Positions 13,101 to 22,929 of a stretch of DNA of 64,000 bases are shown here, piece after piece. The stretch comes from Mytilus trossulus. Its lineage: Eukaryota > Mollusca > Bivalvia > Mytilida > Mytilidae. The notes beneath the pieces were generated by a model. The model worked only from the letters and a program-made list of their open reading frames with translations. It had not been told where the DNA came from and did no database searches. The first letter of the stretch is position 1; each line of letters opens with the position of its first letter. Where the stretch lies: the NCBI RefSeq assembly GCF_036588685.1, contig NC_086382.1, positions 61,584,987 through 61,648,986 on the forward strand. Direction: 5' to 3'. The position numbers and the translations under genes are program-made.

Positions 13101-16100
13101 TAGCATTGGTAATTGAAGTAGCTTGTGTCAAGGTTGTAACTTCACTGGATTTAGTAGGAACGATAGCTAACGTTGAGGGCACAATGGACATAAATGCCAT
13201 ATCGTTGCTTGTTATCTCAGCTATAGGGTCAACGACTGCTGATGGTGCTAGTGCAGACGATAATGATTTCAGATTAGATATTTCCCAAGACATTGTTGGT
13301 TTGAGATATTCAAAGTCAAAATCTGACGACACAATAGTATCAGAAGTAGACGGATATATGGTCGATTGCTGATATGTTTCGGATAATGAAAGGTTTTGCT
13401 CTGTGGCACTTGACAGAATATCTGTATTCTTTGATATTATTTCATTGGTGTTATTTGTATCATCTGGTAGCATTAACGACCATGCATCTCTTGATGGTTG
13501 GATGTCAGGAACAAGGGAACTACTTTGAGTCGTTACTTGTTCCTTGATCGCATTGTTAAGTTGATTCTCGGTAACCTTTTCTTTTTCTAAATATTCTTTT
13601 ACTAAATGTGAAGAAAACAAATTCATCGGTGACAGATCGGTCGTTGATGATGGTACATTTTCCGTGGTAGTTTTATAGTGAGCGCTTATCAATTGTGCAT
13701 TCCTTGAAACTAACTCGCTGTATGTTTCAGTGGATGTTGTTCTATCGCTGAGGTTCGACGAAGAATTATTCATATCTGTATATTCATTATTTGTGACATT
13801 TTGTATTATATCTGTGTATGTAGTATTTATAACCATTAAAGGGATATCTGTGGAGTTGATAGGTTCAAACAAAACAGTTGAAATGTCACTTACATTAGAA
13901 CTTGAACCATTATATTGTTTGATAACTGCGTTTGTCTCCTCGACAGGTATTGTTTCTGTAGTTTTATATATACTTTCCGTGTTGTTATTATAAGGGATTG
14001 GTGTGATTGTTTCTTTTGTACTTGCAATCTGTTCCGTGTTATTAAGAAGACTCATCAACTCAGAGGATGACATCAAGGGTTCAAAAAGTACAGAAGCATT
14101 TGGATTTCTACTAATCTCATCAAGAACTGCTTCGGAAGTTTGATTATTCTGTTGCAGTAATTCTTTCATGACTGACATTGGTGGAATTTCTGTTGTCATT
14201 GTGACCTCATTTTCATAACAGTTCATTGTTATCGTCTCATCAGCTAAAATAAGATAATATAAATGAATTTAAAGGTCAAATACAGAGATGGTATATCGAA
14301 GTCAAATAAAACATATTTCAAGGTAAAACCATAGAAGTACAAATACCACAAGACTTGACTACAATTGCATTTACGTTTGTCTGAATAAAAAAAATCGATA
14401 CGTTCAAAATGGTACACATTATATTATGTTCAGAAATAAGGAGTTGTCAGTAGCAAAAATTAAATCGATCAGTTTGGTGAATACGATATCAGATATTTTT
14501 AAAAGATAAATAGTCTGTATAGGAAAGGACATTTTGATCCCTAACCATATACAAGTTTTATTACCATATGTGAAGCCCTTAATCGTCCATATAATCTTTC
14601 ATCTTTCTGCCATAAAGACATATATATCTTTTTTGTATTTTAAAAAAAATTAACAAAACCTTACAATTACCCTATTCGACTACGTAATATACAGTCTAGG
14701 GTTTAAGTATCTATTCAATTTAAAATCACTGAATGCATTAACATGTTCAGTTCTCGAAAATTATATATTTGAAAATTTGTACTTTTATTTTTCGATTGTC
14801 AATATTTGAAATTCAAAAAGTATATCCTCAGGGGTTCTAACAAGTTTGGACATAAAAACACATGTAACATAGAACAAAATAAATGTCCTACATCTTTATT
14901 ACTTAATTTTGGTATGATGTTAACTCTAAATCAGAGAAATATTCTATGTCGTGATGTTAGTTTGTTCGCTGAATACGAAAACTTTTAAAACCAAAATCCA
15001 CAATTTATCGAATGTTAAGAAAGTGCTACTTGTAGCCAAGCACTAAGTAAATCAGTATGATTTAAAATACAATCATTTTGATCTAAACAGATCTAGAACG
15101 ACTTAACTTTAAATTTGACTCACCATCTGCAGTTAATTCAGTACTTTTGAGACTATTTGCCTGAAGGCCTTTAACCATCTGTTCAGTATATTTGAAAAGC
15201 TGGTCAGCAATTTGCTATTTACCTTTTCACTTCAACATCATTGTGTATTTTAGAAAAAAGCTACTAACAAGTACTGAATTGACTGCAGGCTAATTGTCTG
15301 AACAGTACTGAATACACCGCAGTGAACAAGTCTGATACTTAATTAAAAGATATAACCTCAAACGCTGATACATAACCTATTTGCTGTATCCTATACATGG
15401 TGGCTAATTCCTACAGTGATATTTATCGTTCACTTTCAAAATGCTTTTAGATATAATTTTGCTCACTCTACAGAACATTGGTGAATGTTCCCATTATAAT
15501 CTTCTTACTTTTTCAGATGTTACTTGGATATAGTATCAATGTCAGTAATGATTGAAATGGTGGTTGGTATATATACATACCTTTTATAGTTGTATTTTGT
15601 GTCGAATATCCTGTGTGGGTAGTTCTCATCAGTGATGATCATATCAAAATAGTTATAAAGCCAAACGAGTGCAAAGTTGAAGAACATTGGGGATTCAAAA
15701 TTCAAAAAAGTTGTGTCAAATACGGCTAAGGTAATCAATACCTTGGATAAGGAAATCCTTAGTTTTTCGAAAAATTCAAAGTTTTGTAAGCAGGAAATCT
15801 ATAAAAATTACCACGTTATTGAAATTCATATCAACACCGAAGTGTTGACTACTGGGCTAGGGACCTATTGGAAGTCGTTGATTCTACATGTCGTCTCTTG
15901 CAGTTCAAAATCCCCGGTCAGTAACGGTGGGCAGTCGATATAGCTACCTACCCCCTTTCAGTGGTAACTTTCAAACATACACTATCCAACCTAAGTAACA
16001 ATTGAACTGAAATTTCAACATACCTCTTTCAATGGTAATTTTGGCAGTGTCAGTAACGACTCCCTAAATAGTCGATATTTCTACATATCGCTTACGCTAG

Positions 16101-19100
16101 GTGTAACAATATAGCAAATATAATGCCTATCCAAGTTTAAATGAGCATGGAGTATGGCCTGGATGAATCATTTCTTACCTCAGGGCCAATAACTCTTTAT
16201 CTGGTAGTCAATATGCTCTTTGTGTGTGGATTTTTGATACTTTATCTAGGTTCAATAACGATTGATAATACTTATATCTACCTACCTCTTTAAAGCTTAA
16301 GTTAACCTGGATACCGTTTCCAGTAGCAGTGGCGCTAGTAATCGATTGCACAATACCCAATGGCCCATTATTAGTAATAATTGATAAAGAAGTCAATATA
16401 TTTACCTATCTCCTTCAGTGGTAATTGTATTGCAGTACCTATTATTAATAACGTGTAAAAAAAACCTTCCCTACATCATTTACTTGTTATGATTATTCAG
16501 AATCCAGTTTCAGGTACGATCTTACTAGAAATCGATATTTTTATCAGCATATCTGTCAATGGTTACTGAAATACAGTAGCATGTTACAATAGCGTTGATA
16601 ATTCTACTTACCATATTCAGTAAAAACTTGAATGCAGTATCCAGTATCGGTAACAGTCGAACTAGTAGTCGATATCTCTACAACACCTTTGTTTTCTATC
16701 GATGTATCGATATATTCCTTAGAGGTAGTGCATTCGATCTTAGGGTTTTGTGCTAGTTTGAATGTCACAACTGTACCACACTCTAATGACGAAGGAGCAT
16801 TTAATGTATTTATTGAAAGTGATGTTGAATTAACAACTATTTCACATGTACAGCGTTGTCCAACAATAGTGTTTGAGAAAAAAGAAGTATCTATGTCGAT
16901 GACTGATGATATAACAGAAGATTGTTGACACATAGAGACAACTGAAAATAGAAATATCAAAGTTTACTGTCAATAAATAGATTAACAAAAGATTAAATGA
17001 ATTATTAAAAAAGACACGAATTATCATTGATATGGTCATAGTTACAAATTAAATGTTTACAATTTGTTTTCAAAACAATAAGAATGTATACGCCAGGTAA
17101 AAACGTTAGCTGTATTTAGCAAAACCTTTAGAAATTTTGGGTTCACAATAATTCTCAACTTCGTACTTCCTTTGGCTTCTTTTTTTAGTTTTTTGTTTGT
17201 TTTATTGCGTTAGTGATACGTCTTTTGTAAAACAACAACGCGTATGGTGTACAACATTCTAATATTTCGACGAGTTTATGGATATAACAGAAAACGAGCT
17301 TAACTGGTGTGATTCATGTCATCGATTTTTAAAACACGATAAAGATTCAGCGTCATATTAATAAATGACGTAGCTGTTCGTCAGACGGTGATACATGTCT
17401 ACTGGTTTCTTGAAAGCTAAAGAATTATTATTTTGCTGGTGATTATATTGAGACCCCAATGATCACAAGTAAATTTCTGCAGAACAGTTTATTTCAGAGA
17501 CATACATCTATATTTTACGAAACCTCTAGAAACTTTAATCATTTAATAGTAAAGTGGCAATGCAAGCTTCAACATAAATAGGATTAAATAAAGAATAGCG
17601 CAAATATCTTATAGCATAATTGGTTCTTCCGTTTTTGTTTATCATGCTATGATTTTTTTGTAGAGTTATTGATTAGTAGTTGAAATGGTGTAATACGCGT
17701 TTTATATGAATTTTGTGTCGAGGTCATAACGACATGCTTCACATTCCTGTCAGCCTCATTTTGGTTATAAAAGTGATCAGTTAATAATCCCAATACATCA
17801 ATGGTGACACGTGACTGTACGGACCTGTAAGAATTACATCATATTGACCACACCATTTGATTGATTTATAAGTTCACTTGACGTTTATAGAACATTGTTT
17901 TCCTTTACTTCGATTATTATATAGTCGTCTGCATTCCATAACAGTATAGTGACTGATGAACTTTTGGAGAGGAATTTCATAGAAACTATTTGTTTGGCTT
18001 TTTTACTATTTTGATCTGAGCGTCACTGATGAGTCTTATGTAGACGAAACGCGCGTCTGGCGTTTAAAATTATAATCCTGGTACTTTTGATAACTATTTA
18101 TAATTTTCCTAAAACATTTCAGAGTATGTAATCATGTAAAGGCGAATACAAATAAACGTCTGTGTACATCATCTTTAAACCTCAAATCAGTTTTCTTTGA
18201 AAAAAAGGGGGAGATGTGATATGAATTGCCAATGAAACAACTATTCACCAGAAACCAGCTGGCGTTGTCGTAAACAACTTAATGTCACAGTACAACCCTC
18301 AACAATAAACTCAACCTATTTCTCTAACCCTTTATTTAACACATCTAAGTATTTGTATCTTTTCGTTACTTATTAATGTTTGATATAAAAAATTACTTAT
18401 TAGTATTCTTTCGTTACTTTTTTATGTTTAATATAAATAAAACGAAAGAAAAATTCATTCTATATTATATAAGTCAGGTAAGTTTCATTTTAAACTCTTT
18501 CCTTTGATTTAAATCTTCCTGTCAAGATTACATACATATTAAACAGATGTAACGTAACCTTTAGTGTTAATATCCATGAGCACCTTGTCCATCAAGATGA
18601 CAGATAGAGATATTAATTACGCAACATCTATGTTGCTACAAGCCTATATCTCAATTCTTACACATTATACGAACATACTGTCAATTTAATTATTAATGCT
18701 AGTCAGATGTGTTAATCATATGAAAGACTTCACGTAACTTCTATCAAATTAATCACACAGATGGAGGGATCAACAGAATAAACGGCTTTCGTTGAATTAC
18801 AAGCTCGTGAATTGGGAGAGGCATAGTGGTAAACTACTGTTGCCTTTATTCATAAATAGACTCAGCCTGTGACAGATCAAAGGGGGCGGCCAATATTTTG
18901 TTTTCACTGTATATTTTTTTTTATTTGTGAAGGAGCTAATTCGTAACCTATTTTTGTAAAGTTCGATTTAAAACTACAATATTTCGTCATCAATTATAAA
19001 GCATCTTTTCATGACTTTTAAGTTACAAATATTGTAGTAGTTTTCAGTTCGCTCTCAAATTTACTTATAATTAATTATTGATAATTATTTCAATATTTAA

Positions 19101-22100
19101 CTGTGTGCAAATAGCAGCATTTGTGCTTTTTTGTTTTATTTTATCAAATGTATATCATAATTTTTTAAGTGTAAATATCCTATATTTCAATTTGATATTT
19201 ATTAGTAGGGCTCCTGTCTAGTTTTATGTTGTTTTTGGTAAGAAATCATTGATCAGAATGCTTAATCGTTTATGGCGTACTTTGTGAGATATACATAAAT
19301 ATGTTGTGATAATACTTTAAGTTAGTTTAATCAGATAAGTAAATGTCATTAAATGCATTATATCTGTTTATATCTTTAAAGAAGGTACATCTAAAAAAAA
19401 AGTAGTACATCTAATTACATGTCCTTTGTACCTATAAATGCATGTCCGTGTTATTTCCTCAGGGTGAGCAATATCTGTTTTAGATCAAAAATAATTTTAT
19501 GTTGAATAATAATGCTTTTAATAGCGAAGAAAACAATACTTGATTTATGGTTATTTGAACCGTAAAAATGAGTGCTTTATTATTATATTTAGATATCTGT
19601 ACGACAGGGTTGTCAACATTTACCTTATATCTTTAAACTAAAAACTTAATTGTCATAATAATAAATATATGAATATCAAATTCAATTAAAATAATTTTTC
19701 GCATACAATTATGACTTTTAACCTGCTCATTCGTCTTTTTATCGTTGTTTGTTTATGGAAGAGAACTTGCTGTTCTTGAAATCTATCTTTCAGATATTAA
19801 TGTTAAGAATATAGGCCACATAATGGAACATTTGAGATTCCTTATTATAATAGGCAGTTTTTATTTTTATTTTTATTAATTAATAGAATTAATGTAGATG
19901 ATGGAATGAGATAAAAGTTATGTTGAGCGATACGTGTGTTGTCATATAACTGAATAATTCATAATTGAAATTACGTGGTCAGTTAACAATGGTTATATAA
20001 ATAATGCAAATCAGTGGAAACAAAACACGTGTTGAATATTAATAAAAGACACAAAGCTACCAAGTGAAGCATTGTTCCGAACGAACGGATTTTTCAATAT
20101 GTCCTACGAAAAATTAGTACTACGATTGGATATCTTAACTTAGCTTGTTTTATACATACTGGCCCAGGTGTATAATGTACAGTGAACGTCAAAACATCAA
20201 ACAAACAACAACATGTAAAATTTAAGTAGGCTTTTAGAGGTAACTGCGTTCTTTGTTAGTTCTCTCTTTCTCTCTATCCCCATTTCTTCAAACAGTTTAG
20301 GAACAAAAAGAAACAGTTCGATTGTAAAACTTATAGTCTAGATAAAATAACCAATAAAATCTATGAGATCAGTATTTCATGCCATCAAATATAATTGTTC
20401 AAAAACAATACTACAGCGAAGGAGAATGCTTGCAGTTACTGAAAACTGGATAAAAGACCGCAACCTTTACCAGAAGCGGATGGGGGGGGGGGGGGGGGAG
20501 GTAGCCCGGGCCCCCTCTTTTCTTGGAAAAATTTGGTTGGTTATATAGGGAATCACTGAAGCATAACTGGAGCGGGCCACCTCTTAGGCAATCGATGGGC
20601 CCCAATATATGCCACAGCGCGTACATGACATAAAGCAATAGAAAATCCTCGTTTGCAGATGAAGTTCATAGTACGTATTAAAAATACACTGCAAATAAAG
20701 AAAAGTTGACTGCATACTATCATAAATATTGTTATGCATAAACTCTCTCTATAAATATTTTTATCCTATATACGATGTGAAACATTGAATGTGGTTGTTA
20801 TGAAAGAAAAGATTTATGTTACTATTTGTAAAGATCAAAGACATGCGATGTGCATTGGAATAAATCATTTTTATGATATTTGATGACAAAACATAATCTA
20901 TCTTTTAAATAAGAACATCAAATTTAATAGTATTGCCAAAACCTGCAGTAAGTACAATCGACTCTTAGGCAAATAATTGCTCTATTGTATGATTGTAGTG
21001 GCGGATCCAAGGGTGAGGCGGTTGGAATATCCTTTTTTCGACGATCAATGCATTTGAACGGAGATCTATTGTTGGACCCCCTCTTTATCCTGGTCTCTGG
21101 GACCCCCTTTTTTAAATGGATGGATCCGCGCCTGTTTTAGGACTATGTCAATCTGTAGATCACAAATTCGTTCTTAATTTGTTATAAATGGCATATTCGT
21201 ATTCTTAAAAACAATTTATACATGCATGCTGTATATCTGGTTTAACTGTGTGGTGTATATGAAAACGTTAATAAACTTATGAATATGTATATTCAACTAA
21301 ACAATCGCTCAGAGTTATAATTTAAAACAATATATTATGGAGATTTGAAATCTTTTTTTAACATTAGTATACAGGTTTTGAAACATTACAAAATGTCTTG
21401 TTTGTACAGATGGAAAGCTATGAGCGTTTAATTACTTTCAACTATCGAAACTGTCCAAAACAATGTTGATCTCTGTGGTCATGGGGAAATTGTATATTAT
21501 AACATAAGGCGTTGTGAAATGGTTGCCAACTAACAACTAGTGACGAATGGGACATGTAATAAACAATTTTTGGGGTTACACTAGCTTTAAGGGTGGGTAT
21601 ACTAGTTAAATACATACAGTTAAAGTATTATTTAGCTGAAAATTAGCCCTGGCATGACAAAATGGTTAAACAACCAAAACATAAATCTATTTAAAATGTC
21701 TGAAACCAATAAATGAAAACATATCAACAATCGAATTACAGGTTCATGACTTGGGATAGGCACATACAAACTGTGGTGGGATTAAACAACTTTGCGAGCG
21801 CTGAACCCTTCCCTTAAGATTAAAGGTCGTAAAAGCACAACATATGAACCACAGTAAAAATCAGTATGGACAGGCTTATTAAAACTCATCAGACAGATAC
21901 GAAAAACAAAATAAAACAAAACACCACTATCAATTAGACAAAATACACATATTTCAGATTTAACAAAACTCGCAGTAACCTAGTTCAGACAAAAACACTA
22001 CTAACATTGAGACAAAAACACTCCCATTTCAAATCTAACAGTAGTCGCACTGTCGCAGTAATCTTTTCAAACAAAACACCGCTAATAATGAGACATAAGA

Positions 22101-22929
22101 CACATATTTCAGATCTAACAAAACTCGCAGTAACCTAGTTCAGACAAACCATCACCAACAAAGAGTCAAAAGACTCCCATTTCAAATCGAACAGAACTCG
22201 CAGAAACCTAGTTCAGACAAAACAACACAAAAAAAGAGAAAAAAGGACACAAATTTCAGATCTAACAGTAGTCTCAGTAATCCAGTTCAGAGCGTTATTT
22301 AAATATTCATTTTAAACCACACAGTTTTTGCGTACTTATTACTTTCTTTATGCTTATATAAATATAACGAAATCAATAGTTATATTGTAAAAGTTTTCTA
22401 AGGTTTTCTTTTGAATGTTATGATTGCTAACTTAATTACTGAGAAATATTCATATACATATAAACGTGTATCAATGATGATGTACAACTTACTTTTAGAT
22501 GGATCTCCTTGACACACACCTCCTTCGACTGTAATAAAATAAAAATGCATGTAAACATTTAAAATATTTTATTTGATTTTAAAAGTACAAGAAAATGTTC
22601 ATATATATCAACGAAAGCTAGATAAACGTCTTTGATTCTAGTACGGTAATAGATAAATTATTTTAAAAAAAGAGACATGTAAGTATATAAAAAAGTCATT
22701 TCACACCAGAGTAAATAGTACAATAAATTTATAACCATCTTTAATGAATAAAATGTTAATTAGTTAACGTTTATATTTATGCATAATGAATTAAAAGTAA
22801 TGAATTACGCCTCTTAATAACGCGGTGCTACACATACATACCTTGTAGAACAAAGAAATTTACAAATACTATAACAAATAAAGGAGTCAAACACATTTTG
22901 ATGAGCTGTAATACTTCCATTTTAAACAT
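10119..22929 (-). CDS. Gene A: type I membrane mucin with Cys-rich ectodomain, six exons
   Basis: Exons in transcript order: 22929-22842, 22528-22493, 16941-16612, 14243-12105, 10868-10790, 10374-10119. All introns are GT-AG; phases are 1,1,1,1,2; the total is 2928 nt (975 residues). Parts: a hydrophobic signal peptide in the first 29 codons (LTPLFVIVFVNFFVL); a cysteine-rich domain at about residues 35-165; a Ser/Thr-rich, N-glycosylation-rich stalk to about 864, with two repeat blocks; one transmembrane helix (IVIGSVIGILALVAVIVILT) with basic residues after it; and an 86-residue tail. An in-frame second ATG at 22920 is the alternative start. Gene B is a clear paralogue with the same exon plan. 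I do not recognise a named family. A surface mucin or receptor-like role is inferred from architecture only. Confidence 0.85.
10905..10980 (-). repeat. M1 tail fragment
   Basis: gatgtggtatgattgccaac followed by gagacaacaatccaccagag is the reverse complement of the M1 3' tail (compare 26850-26890). It lies in gene A intron 5. Confidence 0.7.
11180..11450 (+). repeat. Dispersed repeat with a gtctaaggcttggtccg core
   Basis: The block gtctaaggcttggtccgttt, then gtgtgtcgttgttctcctct, then cggtaaactactgttgcctt is one I recall as a common mytilid dispersed repeat. Part of the last motif recurs at 18838-18855. No ORF. The rest of gene A intron 5 shows nothing distinctive. Confidence 0.5.
12105..14243 (-). 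CDS. Gene A exon 4: Ser/Thr-rich mucin stalk with two repeat arrays
   Basis: A single 2139-nt exon encodes about residues 152-864. It opens with a segment containing one Cys (ADETITMNCYENEV) that aligns with the same exon of gene B, so the cysteine-rich domain probably finishes here. The rest is dense in Ser, Thr and Asn with many NxS/T sequons, typical of a heavily O- and N-glycosylated stalk. The C-terminal third carries a 19-residue Thr-rich repeat and a 15-residue His/Glu repeat. The donor (AA|GTAAGT at 12104) was chosen because it joins the transmembrane exon in frame. Reading on would add a short tail without a membrane anchor. Confidence 0.88.
12322..12636 (-). repeat. Seven 45-bp coding repeats, consensus IPETxxxKEHEHxPx
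   Basis: Seven consecutive 15-residue units (one shortened to 13) in gene A, about residues 688-792. Examples are IPETRITKEHEHMPA, IPETVISKEHEHIPD and IPESRTTKDHEHIPV. The conserved part is Ile-Pro-Glu-Thr/Ser followed by (Lys/Asn)-Glu-His-(Glu/Gly)-His. The array is acidic and His-rich, unlike the Thr-rich sequence around it. Confidence 0.92.
12712..12945 (-). repeat. Four 57-bp coding repeats, Thr-rich (TTVATTEPxTTTQQVETxK)
   Basis: About four tandem 19-residue units in gene A (residues ~585-662), nearly identical in DNA as well as protein. Units differ mainly by K/E after the proline and S/T substitutions. Low divergence suggests recent expansion or homogenisation. This is a mucin-type PTS repeat. 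Confidence 0.9.
14244..15940. other. Gene A intron 3, proximal part
   Basis: AT-rich intron. Apart from an inverted repeat at 15127-15290 I see no exon or recognisable mobile element. The ORFs at 14806-14988 and 15677-15943 show no family resemblance. Confidence 0.4.
15127..15290. repeat. Short inverted repeat (~20-bp arms)
   Basis: ctgcagttaattcagtactt at 15127 and its near-perfect reverse complement aagtactgaattgactgcag near 15271 enclose about 125 bp. A further gaacagtactgaatacaccg follows. It could be a small fold-back element; no target duplication was identified. Confidence 0.5.
15940..16560 (-). repeat. Degenerate tandem copies resembling the 3' end of gene A exon 3
   Basis: On the plus strand at least four blocks (near 15948, 16018, 16283 and 16405) repeat the order acctaCCtctttcagtggtaatt, then a GCAGTATCCAGTATCGGTAAC-like stretch, then TAGTCGATATTTCTAC. 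This is the order around the real exon end and donor at 16606-16690. The copies have lost the reading frame and most lack a proper donor. They look like remnants of a locally duplicated exon-end/donor segment. Confidence 0.5.
16612..16941 (-). CDS. Gene A exon 3: cysteine-rich (CUB-like) ectodomain
   Basis: 330 nt encoding about residues 42-151. Cysteines occur as MCQQ, QRCTCEI, LECGT, IECTT and GYCIQ. The paralogous exon of gene B (36202-36552) has FCQN, KTCPCSA, NGCGSS, IRCTI and RYCMK in the same order with similar spacing. The alternating hydrophobic pattern and the closing YC-hydrophobic strand suggest a small beta sandwich of CUB-like type. That is inferred from pattern only. Confidence 0.85.
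17990..18115 (+). mobile_element. Solo retrozyme end carrying an intact hammerhead
   Basis: A truncated copy of the same repeat as at 4455-4885: tttactattttgatctgagc, the ribozyme, then aattataatcctggtac and gataactattta. Only one ribozyme end is present and the monomer body is missing. It is antisense to gene A, in intron 2. Confidence 0.75.
18020..18063 (+). ncRNA. Type I hammerhead ribozyme, core intact
   Basis: Stem I is GCGTCA (18020-18025) paired with TGGCGT (18058-18063). The core CTGATGA is at 18026-18032. Stem II is GTCT-TATGT-AGAC (18033-18045). GAAA is at 18046-18049. A very short stem III, CGCGCG, leads to GTC, with predicted cleavage after 18057. Every invariant core base is present. 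The minimal stem III is characteristic of retrozyme and Penelope-associated hammerheads, which often need a dimer to cleave well. Activity is inferred. Confidence 0.85.
18200..18310 (-). repeat. M1 tail fragment
   Basis: gatatgaattgccaatgaaa followed by caactattcaccagaaacca matches the reverse complement of the M1 3' tail. Confidence 0.6.
20465..20640. repeat. G tract and dispersed repeat rich in gggccccc
   Basis: A G run of about 18 nt from 20480 is followed by gtagcccgggccccctcttt and then ggagcgggccacctcttagg. The GC-rich motifs contrast with the surrounding AT-rich intron and resemble a common bivalve dispersed repeat. ORFs on both strands here are artefacts. Confidence 0.5.
20995..21140. 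repeat. Dispersed repeat with inverted ggcggatcca ends
   Basis: Begins gtggcggatccaaggg and ends tggatggatccgcgcctg, so the ends are partly inverted copies. The interior has cccctctttatcctggtctc and gggacccccttttttaaatg. I recognise this as a widespread invertebrate repeat type. No ORF. Confidence 0.55.
21690..22300 (-). repeat. M1 copy with internal ~75-bp minisatellite
   Basis: Minus-strand copy of M1 (tacaggttcatgacttggga, cacagtaaaaatcagtatgg). From 21945 it is expanded into about five units of 73-77 bp. Each starts atttcagatctaaca and continues actcgcagtaacctagttca. A single unit of the same sequence appears in the M1 copy at 48135-48180, so the array probably grew inside this copy. Confidence 0.75.

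Larger units (their letters stand above)
16942..22492. other. Gene A intron 2 (5.5 kb)
   Basis: Long AT-rich intron. It contains a hammerhead retrozyme remnant (17990-18115), M1 fragments, two GC-richer dispersed repeats (20465-20640 and 20995-21140) and an M1 copy with an internal minisatellite (21690-22300). Between these, including 18320-20460, I see no exon or structured element. Confidence 0.45.

Noticed and set aside
12263-13372. Several plus-strand ORFs of 88-129 codons
   Set aside because: They are antisense readings of the gene A stalk exon; their Cys/Ser-rich repeats mirror the coding repeats on the minus strand.
15118-15180. Extra gene A exon ending ctgcagatg|gtgagt on the minus strand
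   Set aside because: Exon 3 already joins exon 4 in frame with matching phase as in gene B, and this stretch is part of an inverted repeat with no protein similarity.
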